The notes below the pieces were generated by a model. It had not been told where the DNA came from, did not search any database, and saw only the letters and a program-made list of their open reading frames with translations. A stretch of 64,000 nt of DNA from Lysobacteraceae bacterium PS02340 (GTDB taxonomy: Bacteria; Pseudomonadota; Gammaproteobacteria; Xanthomonadales; Xanthomonadaceae). Shown here one piece after another: positions 38,668-49,236 of the stretch; the first letter of the stretch is position 1; each line of letters opens with the position of its first letter. The stretch is from NCBI GenBank assembly GCA_029959605.1, contig JASCOC010000015.1, positions 33,062 through 97,061 of the forward strand, read 5' to 3'. The position numbers were made by a program, and so were the translations under genes.

Positions 38668-40491
38668 TCAGCGTCCTCGCAGGAACCAGCGGTCGATCTC
38701 GGCGAGCGGGAAATGCGCCCACGTCGGACGACCATGATTGCATTGCCCGGAACGTTCGGTGGCTTCCATCTGCCGCAGCAAGGCGTTCATTTCCGGCACC
38801 GTCAGGCGCCGGTTGGCGCGTACCGCGCCGTGGCAGGCCATCGTCGACAGCAGTTCGTCGCGCGCCGAGCGCACGCGCAGGCTCTCGCCGTGCTCGCGGA
38901 GATCGGTCAGTACGTCGCGCAGCAGGGCCTCGGTGTCGCCCTGCGCGAGCAGCGCCGGCACGCCGCGCAGCAGCAGCGACTGGATACCGGCGCGCGAGAC
39001 CTCGAAGCCGAGCTCGGCGAGCGTCGCGGATTCGGCTTCGGCGACATCGGCTTCGCGCTCCGACACCGCGACCGTCTGCGGCACCAGCAGCGGTTGCGTG
39101 CGCACGCCTTCGCCGTCGTGCGCGGTCTTGAGCTTTTCGTAGCCGATGCGTTCGTGCGCGGCGTGCATGTCGACGACGATCATGCCGTCGGCGGCCTGGC
39201 TCAGGATGTAGATGCCGTGCAGCTGCGCGACCGCGTAGCCGAGCGGCGGCACCAGTGCGCCGCTCTCGTCGACCGCGGCGTCGGGCGCCATCGGCGACGG
39301 TGTCCACACTTCCGCGCCCGAGGCGATCTGCGCCGGCGTCGGTCCGTAGAGCCCGGCATAGGCCGCGCGTGTTTCGTCGACGCGCAACGCCAGATTCGGC
39401 TGTGGCATCGGCCGCGACCAGTCGGGCATCGATGCGGCGCCGGAGGCCGGCACCGCCGCGAACGCCGCATCCGGTGCTGCGTGATGCGTCTGCCCGGCGC
39501 GCGTATCGGCCAGGGCTTCGTGCAGCGTGCGGTAGACGAAATCGTGGATCAGCCGTGCGTCGCGGAAACGCACTTCGTGCTTCGCGGGATGCACATTGAC
39601 GTCGACGCGCGTCGGATCGAGTTCGAGAAACAGCACATAGGCCGGCTGGCGACCGTGGTACATCACGTCCGCGAAGGCCTGCTTCACTGCGTGCGCCACG
39701 CTGCGATCGCGGATTGCGCGGCCGTTGACGTAGAGGTACTGCTGATCCGCGCTCGCACGCGAGTACGCGGGCTTGGCGATCCAGCCGTGCAGGCGCAGAC
39801 CCGCGGCGCTGTGATCGATGCGCAGCGCGTTGTCGGCGAATTCCCGGCCGACCGTTTCGACCAGACGCGCGCCGGAGAACAGATCCTCGTCACCCTTGTA
39901 GCGACGCGATGCCTTGCCGTTGTGGCTGATGCGCAGTTCGACATCCGGCCGCACCAGTGCCAGCGCGCGCAGCCATTCCTCGATGTGGCCGAGCTCGGTG
40001 CGTTCGGCGCGCAGGAACTTGCGGCGTGCGGGCACGTTGTAGAACAGATCGCGCACTTCGACCGTCGTGCCGCGCGGGTGCGACCGCGGCGTGACGTCGC
40101 CCACGCGGCCGCCCTCGACTTCAAGCGCAGAGCCGTGGGTCTCGTCCTCGCGACGCGAGATCAGCGAGAAGCGGCTCACCGATGCGATCGACGGCAATGC
40201 CTCGCCGCGGAAGCCGAGTGTCGCCACGGCTTCCAAGTCGTCGAGCGAACCGATCTTGCTGGTCGCGTGGCGCTGTACTGCCAGCGGCAGTTCCTCGGGC
40301 GGAATGCCACCGCCGTCGTCGCGGATACGGATCAGGCGGACGCCGCCTTCTTCGAGATCGATGTCGACGCGCAGGGCGCCGGCGTCGAGCGCGTTCTCGA
40401 CGAGTTCCTTGACCACGGACGCAGGGCGTTCGACCACTTCGCCGGCAGCGATCTGGTTGACGAGGATGTCGGGCAGCTGGCGGATCGGCAC
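38668..40491 (-). CDS. mutL: DNA mismatch repair protein MutL
   Basis: MutL is the ATP-dependent matchmaker of mismatch repair. The 607 residues have the GHKL ATPase N-terminus ([50 protein letters not shown]), the transducer domain to about 330, an Ala/Pro-rich linker, and a C-terminal dimerisation domain. The C-terminal domain contains [12 protein letters not shown], close to the endonuclease metal motif DxHAxxExxxxE, so this MutL may nick DNA as in Pseudomonas rather than depend on MutH. The start is GTG at 40491. The tsaE-amiC-mutL order matches that of E. coli. Confidence 0.96.
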   Translation of the reverse strand: MPIRQLPDILVNQIAAGEVVERPASVVKELVENALDAGALRVDIDLEEGGVRLIRIRDDGGGIPPEELPLAVQRHATSKIGSLDDLEAVATLGFRGEALPSIASVSRFSLISRREDETHGSALEVEGGRVGDVTPRSHPRGTTVEVRDLFYNVPARRKFLRAERTELGHIEEWLRALALVRPDVELRISHNGKASRRYKGDEDLFSGARLVETVGREFADNALRIDHSAAGLRLHGWIAKPAYSRASADQQYLYVNGRAIRDRSVAHAVKQAFADVMYHGRQPAYVLFLELDPTRVDVNVHPAKHEVRFRDARLIHDFVYRTLHEALADTRAGQTHHAAPDAAFAAVPASGAASMPDWSRPMPQPNLALRVDETRAAYAGLYGPTPAQIASGAEVWTPSPMAPDAAVDESGALVPPLGYAVAQLHGIYILSQAADGMIVVDMHAAHERIGYEKLKTAHDGEGVRTQPLLVPQTVAVSEREADVAEAESATLAELGFEVSRAGIQSLLLRGVPALLAQGDTEALLRDVLTDLREHGESLRVRSARDELLSTMACHGAVRANRRLTVPEMNALLRQMEATERSGQCNHGRPTWAHFPLAEIDRWFLRGR

Positions 40492-40568
40492 GTGGGCATC
40501 GGCGACGCAGGCGCGTCGCGGCAGGAATCAACTTGGATGATACCGGCTCGGGCGTCGGGCCCGGTCGA

Positions 40569-42020
40569 TCAGGGGCTGCCGCCGGCCGCCACGCCCGCAT
40601 CGGCCGCAGCCGCCGCGCGCGCGGCATACAGCGTGCCCGGCGGCGGTTGCGCGGTGAAGTAGGTATTGATGCCGTTGAGCACGGCGCTGGCGAGGCGGCG
40701 CTGGTGCGCGGGATCGAGCAGACGCTGCTCTTCCTCGGCGTTGGAGATGAAGCCGGTCTCGACCAGCATCGCCGGCATGTCCGCGTTGCGGAGCACCGAG
40801 AAGTTCGCGTACTCGACGTTCGCCTTGTGCGTCTTGCCGACGTTGCGCAGACCCGAGAGCACGTGCGTCGCGGCGTCCTGCGAGGCGCGCATGTGGCCGC
40901 TCTGCGCCATTTCCAGCAGCACGTTCGACAGCGTGTCCTGCGACAGCGACACACCGCCGACCAGATCGGCGCTGTTCTCGCGATCGGCCAGCCAGCGCGC
41001 CTGCTGCGACGACGCGCCGCGCGTGGACAGGGTGTAGACCGACGAGCCGTATGCCGCGCGGTTGTGCGCAGCGTCGGCATGGATCGATACGAACATGTCG
41101 GCCTTGGCCCGGCGGGCGCGCGCTGCACGCTGCGGCAGCTCGATGTAGCTGTCGTTGTCGCGCACCAGATGCGCGCGCATGCCCGGCGTGGCGTTGATCT
41201 GGCGCGCGAGTTCGCGCGAGATCGCCAGCACGACGTTCTTCTCGTGCGTACCCGCCGGACCGATGGCACCGGGATCGCGTCCGCCATGACCGGGATCGAT
41301 CGCGACGACCAGCGGACGCATGCCGGGGCCCACCGCTGCGGGCATCGGCACCTGCGGCGCGGGCGCGATCTCACGCTGCACGGCAGGTGGCGGCGTGGGA
41401 ATGGGCGCGGGCGGCAACTGCGTGACCGGTGCCTGCGCGGTGGCCGCGACGGGCGCGGACGGCGCCGGCCCCTGCTGCGGGCCCATGCTGGAGATCAGGC
41501 GCGAGGTCGCATCGTTCGAGGCCAATGCAGGATCGGCCGCGGGCGCTGCAGCCGGGGCAGTGCCGGCGGCAGGCGTCGCTGCGGTCGAGGCGGCGATACG
41601 AGCGATCGGATCGGCAGCGCCGTCGCCCGGCCATTCGATGACGAGCCGGGGGCCGTCCGGGCTGTCTTCGAGCCGCGGCGGCATCGCCTTCACCGACGAG
41701 GACAGGTCGAACACGATGCGCGTGGTGCCGGCGACCGGCTGGCCGCTGCGCACGGACTTGATCGTGCCTGCACCGGCGGGCATTGCCGTCGTGCGCAGAC
41801 GGGTGCCGGGCAGATCGACGACCAGGCGGTCGGGATTGGCGAGCGAGATCACCGAATACTCGGCGCGGGCGTCGAGCTTGAGCTCGGCGCGGGTGCCGGT
41901 GGCACCGGAGCGCACGTCGACGCCGCGCAGCTCGGCGCCGTAGGCAAGGTTCCAGCACAGCGCGGCGATCAGGGCGACCGCCAACGTGAGCTGAGACAGA
42001 TTGATCCCCCGGATACGCAT
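40569..42020 (-). CDS. amiC: N-acetylmuramoyl-L-alanine amidase AmiC/AmiB type
   Basis: This zinc amidase removes peptide stems from septal peptidoglycan so that daughter cells can separate. The 483 residues have a signal peptide (about 1-28), an AMIN domain (about 30-130: ELRGVDVRSGATGTRAELKL) for septal targeting, a long Pro/Ala linker (about 140-250) and the amidase_3 domain with the zinc ligands in IDPGHGGRDPGA, the glutamate after it, SIHADA and the catalytic glutamate in VETGFISN. An Ala-rich tail replaces the C-terminal LysM found in some AmiB proteins. It lies upstream of mutL, 77 bases away, as amiB does in E. coli. Confidence 0.94.
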   Translation of the reverse strand: MRIRGINLSQLTLAVALIAALCWNLAYGAELRGVDVRSGATGTRAELKLDARAEYSVISLANPDRLVVDLPGTRLRTTAMPAGAGTIKSVRSGQPVAGTTRIVFDLSSSVKAMPPRLEDSPDGPRLVIEWPGDGAADPIARIAASTAATPAAGTAPAAAPAADPALASNDATSRLISSMGPQQGPAPSAPVAATAQAPVTQLPPAPIPTPPPAVQREIAPAPQVPMPAAVGPGMRPLVVAIDPGHGGRDPGAIGPAGTHEKNVVLAISRELARQINATPGMRAHLVRDNDSYIELPQRAARARRAKADMFVSIHADAAHNRAAYGSSVYTLSTRGASSQQARWLADRENSADLVGGVSLSQDTLSNVLLEMAQSGHMRASQDAATHVLSGLRNVGKTHKANVEYANFSVLRNADMPAMLVETGFISNAEEEQRLLDPAHQRRLASAVLNGINTYFTAQPPPGTLYAARAAAAADAGVAAGGSP

Positions 42021-42095
42021 GGCGGCTAGTCAATCACCGCGCTTGGAACATTGCAAGCCGTTTTCCCTTTCAAATCCGTGGCCTGCAGATCCTTC

Positions 42096-42581
42096 CTATG
42101 GTTTCGGTTCAGGAAGCGTCGACAAACGTGGATCGTCGAGAAGTGCGGCCAGCCACGCGTTACCACCCTGCCCGTCGGGCACGAGTTCGACCGAACGGCC
42201 CGTGCCTTCGATGGCCAGATGGATCTCCAGATCGGCGGGCGCCAGCGCCGCGGCGCCGCGCTCGGGCCACTCGATGAGCCACAGCGCGGCGTCGATGTCG
42301 TCGAGCCCGAGAAAATCGAGTTCACCGGCATCGCCGATCCGGTACAGGTCGAGATGCAGAGCCTCGCCGCCATCGACCGGATAGCGTTCGACGAGGGTGT
42401 AGGTGGGACTGCGCACGGTGCCGCTCACGCCGAGCGCGCGCAGCCACGCGCGCGCCAGCGTGGACTTGCCGGCGCCTAGGTCGCCCTGCAGATGCACGAC
42501 GGCGCCGCGCGGCTGATGCGCGGCGAGAAGTTCGGCGAGCAGGCGGGTCGCCGCGTCGTCGGGAAGATGGCGTCGGATCAT
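42096..42581 (-). CDS. tsaE: tRNA threonylcarbamoyladenosine biosynthesis ATPase TsaE
   Basis: TsaE is the ATPase that works with TsaB and TsaD to make t6A37 in ANN-decoding tRNAs. The 161 residues have Walker A GDLGAGKST (33-41), the switch region SPTYTLVERYP and the Walker B-like LHLDLYRIGD, then LIEWPERG, all characteristic. The ATG at 42581 overlaps the nnr stop by four bases (ATGA). TsaB and TsaD are not in the window. Confidence 0.95.
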   Translation of the reverse strand: MIRRHLPDDAATRLLAELLAAHQPRGAVVHLQGDLGAGKSTLARAWLRALGVSGTVRSPTYTLVERYPVDGGEALHLDLYRIGDAGELDFLGLDDIDAALWLIEWPERGAAALAPADLEIHLAIEGTGRSVELVPDGQGGNAWLAALLDDPRLSTLPEPKP

Positions 42582-44113
42582 GCGTTCGGTTCCGGATTCG
42601 CGCAGGCGCGCAGCACATCGATGAGGTCGCCCGGCAACAGGCCGCGCTCGCCGGACGTGCGCGCGGCGGTATCGCCGGCCACGGCGTGCAACAGGGCGCC
42701 GCAGGCGGCCGCGTGTTCGGCGTCGAGTCCCTGTGCGTGCAGCGCGGCGATCACGCCGGTCAGCACATCGCCCATGCCGCCGGTGGCCATGCCCGGATTG
42801 CCGGCGGCGACGAGCCACGGCAGTCCGCCGGGCGCGCAGACCAGGGTGCCCGCGCCCTTGAGCACGACGATGGCGTTCCAGCGCGCGGCGAGTGCGCGCA
42901 CCGCGGCCGGCCGATCGCGCTGGATCGCGGCGGTATCGAAATCGAGCAACCGCGCGGCTTCGCCCGGATGCGGGGTGAGTATCGCGCCCGCCGGCAACGC
43001 GCGCGGACGCGCGGCAAGCAGGTTGAGCGCGTCGGCATCGAGCACCAGCGGCGTGCCGGCAGCGCTGGCCGCGTCGAACGTTTCGTCGAACAGCGCGTGG
43101 CCCCAACTGCCCTGGCCGAGGCCCGGACCGAGTGCGATGACATCGGCGGTCTCGAGGGCGCCGGCCAGCGCCGAAACGTTGTCGGTGCGTCGGACCATCG
43201 CCTCGGGCCAGCGCGCGAGCAGTGGCGCGACGTGGACGCCCTGGGTCGCGACTTCCACCAGTCCCGCGCCGGCGCGCAACGCAGCGCCGGCCGCGAGCAG
43301 CACCGCGCCGCCGGTGCCGTGTTCGCCGCCGATGCACAGCACGCGTCCATGGCTGCCCTTGTGCGCATTGCGCGGACGCGGCCGCAGCCATTGCGCGAGA
43401 TCATGCGCGTCGATCCGGCGCGCCTGCGCCTGCGCATCTGCGAAGCAGTGCGCGCCGATATCAAGCGTGTCCAGCGACAGGGCGCCGGCATGATCCGGGC
43501 CATCGCCGGTCTGCAGACCGATCTGCGGCGCGAGGAACTGCAGCGTGCGCGTCGCGCGCACGGCAGCGCCGTCCGCACTGCCGCGATTGCCGGACAGACC
43601 GCTGGGCGTATCCAATGCGAGCACCGGCACGCCTGCAGCGTTGATCGCGTCGATCAATGCAGTGGTCGCGTCGTCGGGTGCGCGCGACAGGCCGATGCCG
43701 AACACCGCGTCGACGACGAGGTCGGCAGCCGGCAACGCGTCGTCGAGCACGAGGATCCGGCCGCCGGCGGCCTCGAACGCGGCGCACATCGCCTGCGCCG
43801 CACCGGTCCGCGGTGCATGCGATGCGAGCCGGACGACGACCGCGTCGCGCCCCGACGCCAGCGCCTGTGTCGCAAGCACGTAACCATCGCCGCCGTTGTT
43901 GCCCGGCCCGCAGACCACGACGATGCGCCGCGCCTGTGGCCAGTGCGCGAGCAGCGTGCGCCAAGCGGCCTGCCCCGCCCGTTGCATCAGCACGGTGGTG
44001 TCATCTGCGCCAGCGAGCGCCGCGGCCTCGATCGCGCGCAGCGCAGCCGCGTCGAACAGCGGGGTGCCCGGCAGCGAAGCGCCGGACGCAGGCGTGGCAC
44101 AGGAAGCACTCAT
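42578..44113 (-). CDS. nnr: Bifunctional NAD(P)HX epimerase/dehydratase Nnr
   Basis: Nnr repairs hydrated NAD(P)H. The N-terminal YjeF domain (about 15-215: CGPGNNGGDGYVLA, VVDAVFGIGLSR) is the epimerase; the C-terminal ribokinase-like domain (about 230-505: HKGSHGRVLCIGG, ALGPGLGQ, LDADALNLL, LTPHPGEAARLL, GNPGMATGGMGDVLTG) is the ADP-dependent dehydratase. The 511-residue length is normal. The ATG at 44113 lies only 26 bases from the divergent queG start, and the gap carries back-to-back -10 elements. The queG/nnr-tsaE-amiC-mutL arrangement is the same as in E. coli. Confidence 0.95.
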   Translation of the reverse strand: MSASCATPASGASLPGTPLFDAAALRAIEAAALAGADDTTVLMQRAGQAAWRTLLAHWPQARRIVVVCGPGNNGGDGYVLATQALASGRDAVVVRLASHAPRTGAAQAMCAAFEAAGGRILVLDDALPAADLVVDAVFGIGLSRAPDDATTALIDAINAAGVPVLALDTPSGLSGNRGSADGAAVRATRTLQFLAPQIGLQTGDGPDHAGALSLDTLDIGAHCFADAQAQARRIDAHDLAQWLRPRPRNAHKGSHGRVLCIGGEHGTGGAVLLAAGAALRAGAGLVEVATQGVHVAPLLARWPEAMVRRTDNVSALAGALETADVIALGPGLGQGSWGHALFDETFDAASAAGTPLVLDADALNLLAARPRALPAGAILTPHPGEAARLLDFDTAAIQRDRPAAVRALAARWNAIVVLKGAGTLVCAPGGLPWLVAAGNPGMATGGMGDVLTGVIAALHAQGLDAEHAAACGALLHAVAGDTAARTSGERGLLPGDLIDVLRACANPEPNA

Positions 44114-44120
44114 CGGGCGG

Positions 44121-44130
44121 ATTCTATACT
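44121..44130. promoter_or_regulatory. Back-to-back -10 elements between nnr and queG
   Basis: The 10 bases ATTCTATACT read as TATACT (44125-44130) for queG and, on the other strand, TAGAAT (44126-44121) for nnr. Either -10 would start transcription within a few bases of its start codon, so both mRNAs would be leaderless or nearly so. No good -35 is seen for either. The elements share two bases, so polymerase could not use both at once. Confidence 0.4.
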
Positions 44131-44139
44131 TCGCGCATC

Positions 44140-45225
44140 GTGATCCCCTCAGCCGCCACCGCCGTTCCAACGACCGCGTCGCCTGACGCGCTCGCCGCGC
44201 GCATCAAGGCGATCGCGGGCGAGATGGGCTTCCAGCGCTGCGGCATCGCCGGCATCGACCTGCGCGAGGACGAAGCGCATCTGCGCGATTGGCTCGCGCA
44301 GGGCCTGTACGGAACCATGGACTGGATGGCACGCCACGGCGACATGCGTGCGCGTCCGGACGAGCTGCTGCCGGGCACCGTGCGCGTGTTGTCGGTCGGT
44401 CTCGACTACGGCCGCAACGACGACGACAGCGCCTGGGACACACTCGCAGACGGCAGCCGCGCCTACGTGGCGCGCTATGCGCTGGGCCGCGATTATCACA
44501 AGCTGATGCGCAACCGGCTGCAGAAGTTCGCGCATCGCATCGCCGAGGAAATCGGTCCGTTCGGCCATCGCGTGTTCGTCGATTCGGCGCCGGTGCTGGA
44601 ACGCGCCCTCGCACGCAATGCGGGCCTGGGCTGGATCGGCAAGCACACCTGCCTGATCGACAAGAACGGCGGCTCCTGGTTCTTCCTCGGCGAGATCTAC
44701 GTCGACGTGCCGCTGCCGGTGGATCCGCCGGCGACCGCGCATTGCGGCACCTGCGTGCGCTGCATCGACGTGTGTCCGACGCGCGCGATCATCGCGCCGC
44801 ACCGGCTCGATGCGCGGCGCTGCATCGCCTATCTGACGATCGAACACGAAGGCGCGATCGACGTCTCGCTGCGCCCGTTGATTGGCAACCGCATTTTCGG
44901 CTGCGACGACTGCCAGTTGGTCTGCCCTTGGAACAAGTTCGCCAAGCGCACCGACGAACCCGACTTCCGTGCGCGCAACCATCTCGACACCGCGAGCCTG
45001 GCCGAGCTGTTCGCTTGGGACGAGGACGAATTCCTGCAGCGCACCGAAGGCTCGCCGATCCGGCGCAGCGGCCATCGCCGCTGGCTGCGCAATCTCGCCG
45101 TCGCGCTCGGCAATGCACCGACGACGCCGAAGACCATCGCCGCGCTGCGCACGCGCCGGCACAGCGGTGATGCGCTGGTGGACGAGCATGTGGAGTGGGC
45201 GCTGGGACGCCACGGCGTGGCTTGA
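44140..45225 (+). CDS. queG: Epoxyqueuosine reductase QueG
   Basis: QueG is a cobalamin-dependent iron-sulfur enzyme that reduces epoxyqueuosine to queuosine in tRNA, the last step of the pathway. The 361 residues include the cobalamin-binding region (GRDYHKLMRNRLQKFA, FVDSAPVLERALARNAGLGWIGKHT) and two 4Fe-4S motifs (CGTCVRCIDVCPTRAI and CDDCQLVCPWN). The first usable start is the GTG at 44140. No ribosome site precedes it, which fits the predicted leaderless mRNA. No other queuosine genes are in the window. Confidence 0.93.
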   Translation: MIPSAATAVPTTASPDALAARIKAIAGEMGFQRCGIAGIDLREDEAHLRDWLAQGLYGTMDWMARHGDMRARPDELLPGTVRVLSVGLDYGRNDDDSAWDTLADGSRAYVARYALGRDYHKLMRNRLQKFAHRIAEEIGPFGHRVFVDSAPVLERALARNAGLGWIGKHTCLIDKNGGSWFFLGEIYVDVPLPVDPPATAHCGTCVRCIDVCPTRAIIAPHRLDARRCIAYLTIEHEGAIDVSLRPLIGNRIFGCDDCQLVCPWNKFAKRTDEPDFRARNHLDTASLAELFAWDEDEFLQRTEGSPIRRSGHRRWLRNLAVALGNAPTTPKTIAALRTRRHSGDALVDEHVEWALGRHGVA

Positions 45226-45306
45226 TGCCTGTGGGCGCGCGCTTGCGCGCGAAGGTGCTCTCCCGCGGAAGCGGCGCGCGCGCCAGCGCCCGCCGACAGG
45301 CGGCGA

Positions 45307-46836
45307 TCAGCGCGCGCGCCCCGCGCGGCTCTCGTCCAGCAGCGCGCGCGTGACCGGATCGGCCACCGCCACGTCATCGCCCTGCACCGCCGGCATCAGT
45401 TCGCCGGCGATGCGCTTGCCGAGCTCGACGCCCCACTGGTCGAAGGCATTGATGCCCCACAGCACCGACTGCGCGTAGACGCTGTGCTCGTAGAGCGCGA
45501 TCAGCGCGCCGAGGCTGCGCGGGTCGAGGCGGTCGAGCAGCAGCAGCGTCGACGGACGGTTGCCGGGATACGACTTCTGCGCATCGTCGGCCGCATACCC
45601 GTTGGCCAGCGCTTCGGTCTGCGCGAGCAGGTTCGACAGCAATGCCGCGTGGTTGTCGGCGTGAGGATGCGCAGGATTCACCACGCCGATGAAATCGGCC
45701 GGCACGGTCTGCGTGCCCTGGTGCAGCGCCTGGAAGAAGCTGTGCTGCGAATTGGTACCCGGCCCGCCCCACAGCACCGGCACGGTGTCGATACCGACGG
45801 CCTCGCCATCAGGCGTGACCGACTTGCCGAGGCTTTCCATCACCAGCTGCTGCAGATATGCCGGCAGCAGCGCGAGGCGCTCGTCGTACGGCAGCACGGC
45901 ATGCGTGGCGAGGCCGAGCGCGTTGCGGTTCCACACGCCGGTCAGCGCGTGCAGCAGCGGCAGGTTCTCGACGATCGGCGCCTGCAACGCGTGCGCGTCC
46001 ATGTCGGCAGCGCCCGCAAGCAGAGCTTCGAATCCGTCCATGCCGACCGCGAGTGCGATCGAGAATCCGACCGCCGACCACAGCGAGTAACGACCCCCGA
46101 CCCAGTCCCACATCGGGAGCACGCGCTCGGGCGCGACGCCGAAGGCTTCTGCGCGCGGCACATTGGCGCTGACCGCGTACAGGCGTTCGCTGCCGCCGAG
46201 CCAGTCGCGCACGACCGCGCCGTTGAGCAGGGTTTCCTGCGTGCCGAATGTCTTGGAGACGAGGATCGCGGCGGTCTTCGCCGGATCGAGCTTCGCCAGA
46301 CGATGCTGCGCATCGCTGCCGTCGACGTTGGTCAGGAAATGCACGCGGAACCGACCGGTGCCGAAATCCTTCAGCGCGTCAACGACGAGGCGCGGGCCAA
46401 GATCCGAACCGCCGATGCCGACATTGACGATGTCGGTGACGTCGGACGCTTCGAGCTGCGCGACCAACTCCGCCATGCGCACGCGCGCTTCGGCAGCCTG
46501 CGCATGCGCGTCACGCGCGATCGCGGTGTCGGACAGCGCGGAGCGCAGGGCGACGTGCAGCGCCGGCCGGTTCTCCGACGTGTTGACGGTGACACCGTCG
46601 AACAGCGCGCGGAACGCCTGCGGCAACGCGGCGGCTTCACCGAGTGCGACCAGCGCATCGCGCGCGTCGCGGTCGAGCCGCTGGCGCGCGAAGCTGGCGT
46701 AGAGCCCGCCGATGCGCAGCGCGAAGTCGTGCGGACGCGCCGCATCGGCTTCGACGAGATCGGCGATGCGCGCCGAATCGAGGCGACGCGCGTGCGGCGC
46801 CAGCGTATCGATGATCCGCCGCGCCGCCGTCGTCAT
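45307..46836 (-). CDS. pgi: Glucose-6-phosphate isomerase Pgi
   Basis: Pgi interconverts glucose-6-phosphate and fructose-6-phosphate. The 509 residues carry the family signatures [51 protein letters not shown], the catalytic [18 protein letters not shown], and a C-terminal [15 protein letters not shown]. It is somewhat shorter than the 549-residue E. coli enzyme, as in Xanthomonas. The ATG at 46836 overlaps the panD stop by one base, so the sugar and pantothenate genes are probably read together. The 81-base gap after its stop is filled with GCGCGC repeats. Confidence 0.97.
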   Translation of the reverse strand: MTTAARRIIDTLAPHARRLDSARIADLVEADAARPHDFALRIGGLYASFARQRLDRDARDALVALGEAAALPQAFRALFDGVTVNTSENRPALHVALRSALSDTAIARDAHAQAAEARVRMAELVAQLEASDVTDIVNVGIGGSDLGPRLVVDALKDFGTGRFRVHFLTNVDGSDAQHRLAKLDPAKTAAILVSKTFGTQETLLNGAVVRDWLGGSERLYAVSANVPRAEAFGVAPERVLPMWDWVGGRYSLWSAVGFSIALAVGMDGFEALLAGAADMDAHALQAPIVENLPLLHALTGVWNRNALGLATHAVLPYDERLALLPAYLQQLVMESLGKSVTPDGEAVGIDTVPVLWGGPGTNSQHSFFQALHQGTQTVPADFIGVVNPAHPHADNHAALLSNLLAQTEALANGYAADDAQKSYPGNRPSTLLLLDRLDPRSLGALIALYEHSVYAQSVLWGINAFDQWGVELGKRIAGELMPAVQGDDVAVADPVTRALLDESRAGRAR

Positions 46837-47216
46837 CAGGCAGCCTGTGCAGGAATCGAATCGTTGGTGTGGGTCATGCGGTTGTCGCGGTCCACGTACA
46901 CCAGCTTGGGCTTGAACTTCGCCACTTCGGCTTCGTCCAGCGCGCCGTAGGCGCAGATGATTACCAGATCGCCCACGCCGGCCTTGTGCGCGGCGGCGCC
47001 GTTGACCGAGATGATGCCGCTGCCGACATCGGCGCGGATCGCGTAGGTCGCGAAGCGTTCGCCGTTGTTGATGTTGTAGATCTCGATGCGCTCGTACTCG
47101 CGGATGCCCGACAGGTCGAGCAGGCGGCCGTCGATCGCGCAGGAGCCTTCGTAATGCAGCTCGGCGTGGGTGACGGAGGCGCGGTGGATCTTGGCTTTCA
47201 GCAGGGTGAGTTGCAT
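46836..47216 (-). CDS. panD: Aspartate 1-decarboxylase PanD
   Basis: PanD makes beta-alanine for pantothenate. It is a pyruvoyl enzyme made as a 126-residue proenzyme that cleaves itself between Gly24 and Ser25, visible here in HYEGSCAID. The conserved lysine (KAKIHRA, about residue 9), the catalytic Tyr ([14 protein letters not shown]) and the [20 protein letters not shown] segment are all present. The start is ATG at 47216. panC lies 114 bases upstream. Confidence 0.97.
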   Translation of the reverse strand: MQLTLLKAKIHRASVTHAELHYEGSCAIDGRLLDLSGIREYERIEIYNINNGERFATYAIRADVGSGIISVNGAAAHKAGVGDLVIICAYGALDEAEVAKFKPKLVYVDRDNRMTHTNDSIPAQAA

Positions 47217-47330
47217 GACGGATGCGGCCGGATCACGGCATCGGACAACGCGGGAAGCCCGCAGGAACCGCGAAGTATAGGGACCATCTGCGGCATCGCA
47301 ACATCACCGCGCGGTGCGGCGACGGGAGAT

Positions 47331-48197
47331 TCAGCGGGCCGTCGGCGTGACGTCGATGCTGAATTCGAGGTTGTCGATCAGGCGCGTGGCGCCGAGGCGC
47401 GCCGCTGCCAGCGCGACGGCCGCCTGCTGGCCGTCGACATGGGCCGACAGGTCGGGGGCACGCACCTCGACGTAATCGACCACGAAGCCGGCCTCGCGCA
47501 GGGCCACAGCGGCCTCAGCCGCCGCGTCGGCCGCGGACGCGCCGCCTTGCATCGCGTCGCGCAGTGCGCGCAGCGCCGCCTGCATCGCCGGCGCGCGAGT
47601 GCGCGCATCGGCGTCGAGATACTGGTTGCGTGAGCTCATCGCCAGACCGTCGGACTCGCGTGCGATCGCGACGGGGAGCAGTTCCACCGGAAACGCCAGA
47701 TCGGCGACCAGATGCGCGATCACCGCCAGCTGCTGGTAATCCTTGCGCCCGAATGCGGCGACGTCGGGCTGCACCTGGTTGAACAGACGCGCGACCACGG
47801 TCGCTACCCCGTCGAAGTGGCCGGGGCGGTGCGCGCCGTCGAGCACCTCGGTCACGCCCGGCACGCGCACTGTCACCGTGTTGTGCAGGCCCAGCGGATA
47901 CATCGCCTCGACCGACGGCAGCCACAGCAGATCGCAGCCGGCCGCGGCGAGACCCTGCGCGTCCTGGTCCGGCGTGCGCGGATAGCGGGCGAAGTCCTCG
48001 TTCGGGCCGAACTGGGTGGGATTGACGAACACGCTCGCGACCACGCGATCCACGCGCGCGCGCAATGCCGCGACCAGCGAGAAATGACCCGCATGCAGAT
48101 TGCCCATCGTCGGCACGAGACCGATGCGCAGGCCCGCGCGCTTCCAGTCGGCGATCCGCGCGCGCAGCGCGGCGAGGTCATGGACGGTGTCGATCAC
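47331..48197 (-). CDS. panC: Pantothenate synthetase PanC
   Basis: PanC joins pantoate and beta-alanine with ATP. The 288 residues have the nucleotidyltransferase motif MGNLHAGH (His35 and His38), FVNPTQFGPNEDF, the GKPGHFDG-like HRPGHFDGVATVV, FGRKDYQQL and the KMSKS-like AMSSRNQYL. The start is a GTG at 48197; no in-frame ATG gives a conserved N-terminus. It lies between panB and panD on the same strand. Confidence 0.96.
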   Translation of the reverse strand: MIDTVHDLAALRARIADWKRAGLRIGLVPTMGNLHAGHFSLVAALRARVDRVVASVFVNPTQFGPNEDFARYPRTPDQDAQGLAAAGCDLLWLPSVEAMYPLGLHNTVTVRVPGVTEVLDGAHRPGHFDGVATVVARLFNQVQPDVAAFGRKDYQQLAVIAHLVADLAFPVELLPVAIARESDGLAMSSRNQYLDADARTRAPAMQAALRALRDAMQGGASAADAAAEAAVALREAGFVVDYVEVRAPDLSAHVDGQQAAVALAAARLGATRLIDNLEFSIDVTPTAR

Positions 48198-48316
48198 GGC
48201 GGATCCGGCAATAGGGAGGCGCCGATTTTCGCAGATCGGCGGCGTCGCGCGTCAGCGCGCCCATCGCTGCCGGTCGTCACAGGGCACGCATCGTCGCCCG
48301 CCGACGCAGCGAGCCG

Positions 48317-49132
48317 TTACTTGTAGGAGTGCTCGGGACCGGGAAAGCTGCCGTCGCGCACCGCGTCGACGTAGGCGCGCGCGGCGCCGGCGACCGAGCC
48401 GCCATCGACGAGGAAATCGCGCACGAATTTCGGCCGGCGATGGCCGCTGTCGAGACCCAGCATGTCGTGGAGCACCAGCACCTGGCCGTCGCAGTCCGGG
48501 CCGGCGCCGATGCCGATCGTCGGGACCGGCGAAGCGGCGGTGATCTCGGCCGCGAGCGCGGCAGGCACGCCTTCGAGCACGATCAGCGTCGCGCCGGCGT
48601 CGGCGATCGCTCGTGCGTCGTCACGCAGCGCCTGCGCCGCGGCATCACCACGCCCCTGGATCTTGAAGCCGCCGAAACGCAGGACCGACTGCGGCGTGAG
48701 GCCGAGATGCGCGCAGACCGGAATTTCGCGTTCGACGAGAAAACGCACCACCTCGCACTTGTTGGGCGTCGCGCCTTCCAGCTTGACCATGCCGGCGCCT
48801 GCCTGCAGCAGCCGCGTCGACGCGTCGAGGGCGCGCTCGGGCGTCGCGTCGGCCTGGAACGGCAGGTCGGCCACGATCAGCGCGCGCTGTACGCCGCGCG
48901 CCACGCAGGCGGTGTGATACGCGATGTCGTCGACGGTGACCGGCAGCGTCGAGCCGTGCCCCTGCACCACCATGCCGAGCGAATCGCCGATCAGCAGCAG
49001 GTCCACGCCGGCGGCATCGAAGGTGCGGGCGAAGCCGGCGTCGTAGGCGGTCAGCATCGCGAGCCGGCGACCTGCGGCGCGGGCCTCGAACAGCGCGGGC
49101 ACGGTGACCGGCGCGGAAGATGAAGTGTTCAT
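48317..49132 (-). CDS. panB: 3-methyl-2-oxobutanoate hydroxymethyltransferase PanB
   Basis: PanB transfers a hydroxymethyl group from methylene-THF to ketoisovalerate to make ketopantoate. The 271 residues contain [42 protein letters not shown] [16 protein letters not shown], the catalytic glutamate in [16 protein letters not shown] and [22 protein letters not shown]. It is the first gene of the panBCD group here, 104 bases after the folK stop. Confidence 0.96.
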   Translation of the reverse strand: MNTSSSAPVTVPALFEARAAGRRLAMLTAYDAGFARTFDAAGVDLLLIGDSLGMVVQGHGSTLPVTVDDIAYHTACVARGVQRALIVADLPFQADATPERALDASTRLLQAGAGMVKLEGATPNKCEVVRFLVEREIPVCAHLGLTPQSVLRFGGFKIQGRGDAAAQALRDDARAIADAGATLIVLEGVPAALAAEITAASPVPTIGIGAGPDCDGQVLVLHDMLGLDSGHRRPKFVRDFLVDGGSVAGAARAYVDAVRDGSFPGPEHSYK

Positions 49133-49236
49133 CGCCTTAGTGTCGCACCAATGCCGAAGTGGCGGTCGCGTGCGCCGGCATCGACGCGCCGCGCAGTGCG
49201 TCGCCTCGGATCAGCGAACGATGGCCCGACGCGCGA

